A stretch of 26,918 nt of DNA from an uncultured Porphyromonadaceae bacterium (GTDB taxonomy: Bacteria; Bacteroidota; Bacteroidia; Bacteroidales; Muribaculaceae), in NCBI GenBank assembly GCA_905198125.1, contig CAJKBH010000041.1, positions 1 to 26,918 of the forward strand. Reading direction: 5' to 3'. The notes beneath the pieces were generated by a model. It had not been told where the DNA came from and did no database searches. It worked only from the letters and a program-made list of their open reading frames with translations. Below are positions 23,298-26,918 of the stretch, piece after piece; the stretch's first letter is position 1, and the number at the start of each line of letters is the position of its first letter. A program made the translations under genes and the position numbers.

Positions 23298-25715
23298 TTA
23301 TTCGTCGCTGCCGTACGTATAGCCATAGCCGTACGATGAGCCATAGCCCTTGCGGTAGCTGTTTACTCCTTTGCCGTCGTAGATGGTTCCGTTCAGTATC
23401 ACCGACATGTTGGGGAATTTGTTGTCGGCGTAGTATTTTTCAAGCACATCGGTCATTTCAAGCGGGAACAGTCCGGCACGTACTATGAACAGGGTGCTGT
23501 CGGCCACGCTTCCGATGATGGACGAGTCGGCCACGACCTCTACCGGCGGGCAGTCGATGAAGATGTAGTCGTAATGCCGGCGCAGCTCGTCGAGCAGTTC
23601 CGGCAGGCGGTTGCTGACCAAAAGTTCGGTGGGGTTGGGAGGCAGAGTGCCCACCGGGATGAGCCACATATCCGTGGCATCCTTGACCGGCTGTATCACA
23701 TCGTTGATGTTCCGGATGCGGTCGGCCAGATAGTCTGCGATGCCGTATTTATGGTCGTCGCCGTATTTGCTGAGCGATGCTTTGCGCAGGTCCATGTCGA
23801 TGACCAGCACCTTCTTGCCCTTGATGGCAAAGCTCTTGGCCAGATTGAATGTGATGTAAGTCTTGCCCGATCCGGGGAAAGCCGACGTGACCATCACCAC
23901 CTGGGGCTTGGTGTCACGTCCGCGCATGAACTCCAGATTGGTGCGGATCACGCGGAAAGCCTCGTTGATGACGTTGCGCGAATTGGCCTTGACGGCCACC
24001 ACGGCCATATCCTGGTGGCGTCCTGCCGACGAGAACGATTTCTTGGCTTTCCCGTCGTACGGCAGTTCGCCGGCGAAGGGGATGGAGAGTCCGGCTATGT
24101 CCTTACGGTTGCGCACCACTGTTACGTTGGCTTCTTTCAGGTATATCAGACCGGCGGGGATGGCCAGACCGCATACGAATGCCAGCAGCAGGATGATGGC
24201 TTTGCGGGGTGCCACGGGGTCGTCGGGTCCATCGGTGGAGCGGATCATGCGCGTGTTGGATGATGAGAGGGCCTGGTTCAGCTGGTTCTCCTCACGCTTC
24301 TGCAGCAGGAACAGATAGAGTTCCTCCTTCACTTTCTGCTGGCGCTCCACGCTGAGCAGGTAACGGGCCTGGTTGGGATTGGAGGCGATCTGCGACTTTG
24401 CCTTGCCCATCAGGTCATGCTGTGTCTTGATCTGCTCCTGCACGGCGGCTATCTCATTGTCCATGGTGGCGATCAGGGCATGGCGCGAAGCGTCCAGCTC
24501 CGCGTCCATGGTGGCCAGCAGGGGATTGTTGTCCGAGCTCTGGCTTGCCAGCGAGTTGCGCTCGCTGACGCGGGTGTTGTACTGCACCAGCTGCTGGCTC
24601 AGTGCCGGGGCGTTGATGACGCCCAGGCTGGAGGGCAGCGGCTTATAGCCGTTCTTTGTGTCGCGCAGCGAGTTGCGCACATAACGCAGCATGTATTCCT
24701 GATTTTCCAGCTGTCTCAGGTCTTCCTCGCCTTTGGAAGCCTGCGTCATGTAGAGCTGTGCGGCGGCGGTGACGTCGGGCAGCATGTTGTTGCTCTTGAA
24801 CCGCGATATGTCGTGGTCCACGTCGCCCAGTTCCTGCTGCAGCACCTGGATGCGTTCGTCGATGAATTCGCTTGATGAATTGGCCATCTCGCGTTTGTCC
24901 ATCATCCACGAGTCGTTGTATGCGGCAATCAGGGTGTTCAGTATGTCTGTGGTCTTCTCGATTGACGGACCTGTAAGCGACAGTTCCACCACGTTGTCCA
25001 TCTTCTTGTCGACGGTGGTTTTCAATGCCTTGGCATAGCCGGTAGCGGCGGAACGTACCGAAGTGCGGCTCACGTTGACGGTCATTTCAGAGCCTTTGGC
25101 CATCTTGTCGAATCCCTTGGCGGGGTTCACTATGATTCTGCCCAGGGGAGTGTTGACGGGCACGCCCAGGCGCCCGTGTATGGGGGCGCGGTCAAATTTC
25201 TTCTTTAACAGTTTCAGGTCGGTGATGGTGAAATCTCCGTCCGACTGCAGGCGAAGCCTGAACGATGCGTAGTCCTGCTTGGGCAGGTCGGGCATCTCTA
25301 CGGTGACCGGCAGGGTGGATCCGTACAGGTCGACGGTGCGGATACCCTCGCGTGTGGTGTACGACGTGTTCAGATTGAGTCGGCGCACCACTTCGCGCAT
25401 CAGGTCGGGACTGCCTATTATCGCTATTTCGTTCTCTACGGGCGTGTTGCCGTTGTTGATGCCTAAGTCCTGGAGCATGGCGGTATTGGCCGACATGGAA
25501 TTGCCGTCGTCGTTGGTGCGTATCATCACCAGCGCGTCGCGCTTGTAGGACGGTGCGGCGTGCATTATGTACAGTAATGCAAGGCCCAGGCAGATGATTA
25601 TCGATATCACGAACCATTGCCAGTTGGACAGGCACAGATACAGAAATTGCTTCAGATTGACGACTTGGTCTTTTTTTTGATAATCGGATCGGTCTTCGGT
25701 ATATGTATTTTCCAT
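23298..25715 (-). CDS. Wzc-like polysaccharide co-polymerase and tyrosine autokinase
   Basis: An 805-residue inner-membrane protein controlling chain length and export of surface polysaccharide. The N-terminal Wzz domain has a first membrane segment near residues 33-55 (WFVISIIICLGLALLYIMHA) and a second near 503-525 (AIILLLAFVCGLAIPAGLIYL) bracketing a periplasmic region with predicted coiled-coil. The cytoplasmic BY-kinase domain carries Walker A FPGSGKTYIT with Lys618, Walker A' VLVIDMDLRK and Walker B YIFIDCPP. The C-terminal tail is a Tyr/Gly cluster (SYGYGYTYG), the usual autophosphorylation site. It starts 13 nt after the Wza-like gene and precedes rfbA. Cycles of tail phosphorylation are known to regulate polymer output in this family. 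No cognate phosphatase is in the window. Confidence 0.93.
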   Translation of the reverse strand: MENTYTEDRSDYQKKDQVVNLKQFLYLCLSNWQWFVISIIICLGLALLYIMHAAPSYKRDALVMIRTNDDGNSMSANTAMLQDLGINNGNTPVENEIAIIGSPDLMREVVRRLNLNTSYTTREGIRTVDLYGSTLPVTVEMPDLPKQDYASFRLRLQSDGDFTITDLKLLKKKFDRAPIHGRLGVPVNTPLGRIIVNPAKGFDKMAKGSEMTVNVSRTSVRSAATGYAKALKTTVDKKMDNVVELSLTGPSIEKTTDILNTLIAAYNDSWMMDKREMANSSSEFIDERIQVLQQELGDVDHDISRFKSNNMLPDVTAAAQLYMTQASKGEEDLRQLENQEYMLRYVRNSLRDTKNGYKPLPSSLGVINAPALSQQLVQYNTRVSERNSLASQSSDNNPLLATMDAELDASRHALIATMDNEIAAVQEQIKTQHDLMGKAKSQIASNPNQARYLLSVERQQKVKEELYLFLLQKREENQLNQALSSSNTRMIRSTDGPDDPVAPRKAIILLLAFVCGLAIPAGLIYLKEANVTVVRNRKDIAGLSIPFAGELPYDGKAKKSFSSAGRHQDMAVVAVKANSRNVINEAFRVIRTNLEFMRGRDTKPQVVMVTSAFPGSGKTYITFNLAKSFAIKGKKVLVIDMDLRKASLSKYGDDHKYGIADYLADRIRNINDVIQPVKDATDMWLIPVGTLPPNPTELLVSNRLPELLDELRRHYDYIFIDCPPVEVVADSSIIGSVADSTLFIVRAGLFPLEMTDVLEKYYADNKFPNMSVILNGTIYDGKGVNSYRKGYGSSYGYGYTYGSDE

Positions 25716-25728
25716 CGTAAGTCCGGAA

Positions 25729-26556
25729 TCATTTTTTAGTAAGGGTGATGATCATCGTCGCTACGGAAATGGCGCTGCCGAGCATTGAGATCCAGATGCC
25801 GGGCTGCTGCCAGATGTTGCCCGAAGGCTTTGACGTGTTCTTTTTGGTATTGTTGGGCTCGACGTATATCACATCGTTCTGCTTGAGGTAATACACGGGG
25901 CTGGACGCAAGATTCTTGCCGTCGGAGAGGTTGACGGTATATACCTGTTGCGTTCCGTTTTCGTGACGAATCACCTTGACATTGTCGCGCAGACCATATA
26001 TGGTGAGGTCGCCGGCCTCGCTGATGGCGTCGAGTATGGAGAGGTCCTGGCGCTTTATGGCCACGCGTCCCGGACGGTTGACTTCGCCCATTACGGAGAC
26101 CGCCAGATTGACGAATTCCACAGTCACTATCGGACTTTTGGCCAGGTCGCGGCTTTCAAGCTCGCTGCGCAGATATTCCGACAGCTGTTCGGCGGTCATG
26201 CCCTGCACGTGGATCTTGCCCAGCACGGGGAAGATGATGTTGCCTTTTGAATCGACCGTATACGGCGTTACCTCGCTTTGCGAATAGGGAGCGGTGGCTG
26301 ACGCCGTCTGCGTCAGTGTCCCTATCCGGGTAGTGGGCGAGGGGAGGTTGAACAGTGCGTTGAGCCGGGGGTCGGTGGTGTGTACGGTGATGATGAGTTT
26401 GTCGTCAGGCTCCAGGGTTATGGCCTTGGGCTGCGACAACGTAAGCCGGTCGCCGTTCTGCAGACTCTGGAAATATGTGATGTCCTTGGGCGCGGAGCAG
26501 GATGCTGCAAGTGCCGCAAGCCCCAGGGCATATAGCATTGTGCGTATGATTCTCAT
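25729..26556 (-). CDS. Wza-like polysaccharide export lipoprotein
   Basis: A 275-residue outer-membrane-associated export protein. Signal peptide ends at Cys20 (LAASC), followed by SAPKDITYFQSLQ, a frequent start in Bacteroidales export lipoproteins. A Poly_export domain (about 50-150: ITLEPDDKLIITVHTTDPRLNALF) is followed by an SLBB-type domain (about 150-225: VSVMGEVNRPGRVAIKRQDLSILDAISEAGDLT). The C-terminus has one hydrophobic segment (GIWISMLGSAISVATMIITL), the position where Wza family members span the outer membrane. It is shorter than E. coli Wza (about 380 residues), as is normal in this phylum. First gene of the operon, with a promoter about 170 nt upstream, and partner of the adjacent Wzc-like kinase. 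Confidence 0.92.
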   Translation of the reverse strand: MRIIRTMLYALGLAALAASCSAPKDITYFQSLQNGDRLTLSQPKAITLEPDDKLIITVHTTDPRLNALFNLPSPTTRIGTLTQTASATAPYSQSEVTPYTVDSKGNIIFPVLGKIHVQGMTAEQLSEYLRSELESRDLAKSPIVTVEFVNLAVSVMGEVNRPGRVAIKRQDLSILDAISEAGDLTIYGLRDNVKVIRHENGTQQVYTVNLSDGKNLASSPVYYLKQNDVIYVEPNNTKKNTSKPSGNIWQQPGIWISMLGSAISVATMIITLTKK

Positions 26557-26875
26557 TAATAATTCAACTTACATTATGTGCCACTTAATGCAAACGACAC
26601 TACTTTATACAAACGCAAAAACGTTGAAATGTTCGGTCGGTATCGTTTCTTTTGAATTAGATTGGATTCCGGCCGACACAGAAATTCATGCCCGACACGC
26701 TGAAACAGTCAGACATAAAGCGTTGCAAAGTTATAATTTTTTTTGGTATAAAGCAAATTAGGCGCGGGGGTGTATGGGCGGAAACCCGGATAAATGGATA
26801 GAATAGAATATTATTGGTGTTAATAGCGGATTTACGGCGGCTCGGGCGTGCATGATGCATGGGTGTCTCGCCCTG
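26557..26875. other. Gene-free region holding leader and promoter of the export operon
   Basis: About 320 bases with no convincing gene. From the left it holds a leader of roughly 160 nt for the minus-strand export operon, then its promoter at 26726-26757. The rest, up to the terminator, shows only a short palindrome-like TGCATGATGCA near 26850. The leader is longer than usual; no known RNA motif was recognised, and no UpxY/UpxZ-type antiterminator gene precedes the operon here. Confidence 0.6.
26726..26757 (-). promoter_or_regulatory. Bacteroidetes-type promoter of the polysaccharide export operon
   Basis: On the minus strand TTTG (26757-26754) is followed after 20 nt by TAACTTTG (26733-26726), an exact fit to the consensus. 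Transcription should begin near 26719, leaving a leader of about 160 nt before the ATG at 26556. Confidence 0.82.
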
Positions 26876-26902
26876 AAAAAAGTTGACTCATGAAAGAGTC
26901 AA
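26876..26902 (-). terminator. Minus-strand intrinsic terminator at the right edge
   Basis: TTGACTC (26883-26889) pairs with GAGTCAA (26896-26902) around a six-base loop. Read on the minus strand the hairpin is followed by C and six T residues (26881-26876). It would end a minus-strand gene lying beyond the window. Confidence 0.7.
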
Positions 26903-26918
26903 AAGAATGATAAAATTT

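Noticed and set aside
26845..26862. TGCATGATGCA palindrome as an operator
   Set aside because: Short, isolated, more than 80 bases upstream of the nearest promoter, and close to chance expectation.

Overview
The window looks like a chromosomal segment of a high-GC gut Bacteroidales bacterium, possibly Muribaculaceae (family-level guess, low confidence). The grounds are promoters of the Bacteroidetes type (TTTG, about 20 nt, TAnnTTTG), many lipoproteins with Bacteroidetes-style signal peptides, FimA/FimB-type (type V) pilus genes, a lipoprotein form of the TamA/BamA-like barrel, and very few Shine-Dalgarno sequences. No rRNA, tRNA, CRISPR array, insertion sequence, integrase or SusC/SusD pair was seen.

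Layout. (1) 1-4290, plus strand: glutamate dehydrogenase behind a textbook promoter, a Fur-family zinc-site regulator, and a His-rich zinc/cadmium-type P1B ATPase whose promoter region carries two dyads; a strong hairpin follows. (2) 4316-11423, plus strand: a type V pilus-like locus behind an 18-bp AT palindrome, a good promoter and a leader of about 250 nt. It encodes a fimbrillin-like lipoprotein with a beta-helix-like head, an OmpA-like/DUF3575 protein, a FimB/Mfa2-like lipoprotein, and a second, larger fimbrillin-like lipoprotein. It ends in a bidirectional terminator. (3) 21777-11455, minus strand: six tightly packed genes with their own promoter: an amidase/golvesin-type secreted protein, a GT2 glycosyltransferase, a DUF4922 GalT-like protein, an AmpG-like permease, a TamL-type outer-membrane assembly lipoprotein and a phosphoglycolate-phosphatase-like HAD enzyme. 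(4) 26757-21783, minus strand: a polysaccharide export and sugar-nucleotide operon (Wza-like lipoprotein, Wzc-like tyrosine autokinase, RmlA, RmlC) behind another textbook promoter. The right edge holds a minus-strand terminator for a gene outside the window.

How the genes work together. Region 2 encodes surface fibres whose two large subunits share an N-terminal polymerisation-type domain, including a Cys-anchored prosegment and a conserved Gly-Thr-Arg processing-like site, but carry different C-terminal heads. Region 4 exports a polysaccharide and supplies two of the four steps to dTDP-rhamnose. Region 3 is an envelope operon of unproven purpose. Its combination of wall-amidase fold, AmpG-like importer, GalT-like enzyme and glycosyltransferase invites the hypothesis of a wall-fragment or glycan salvage route. 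Region 1 couples a Fur-family regulator to a metal exporter. I see no single system that is certainly new; the best leads are the region 3 operon, the split amidase, the head-swapped fimbrillins and the unusual zntA promoter.
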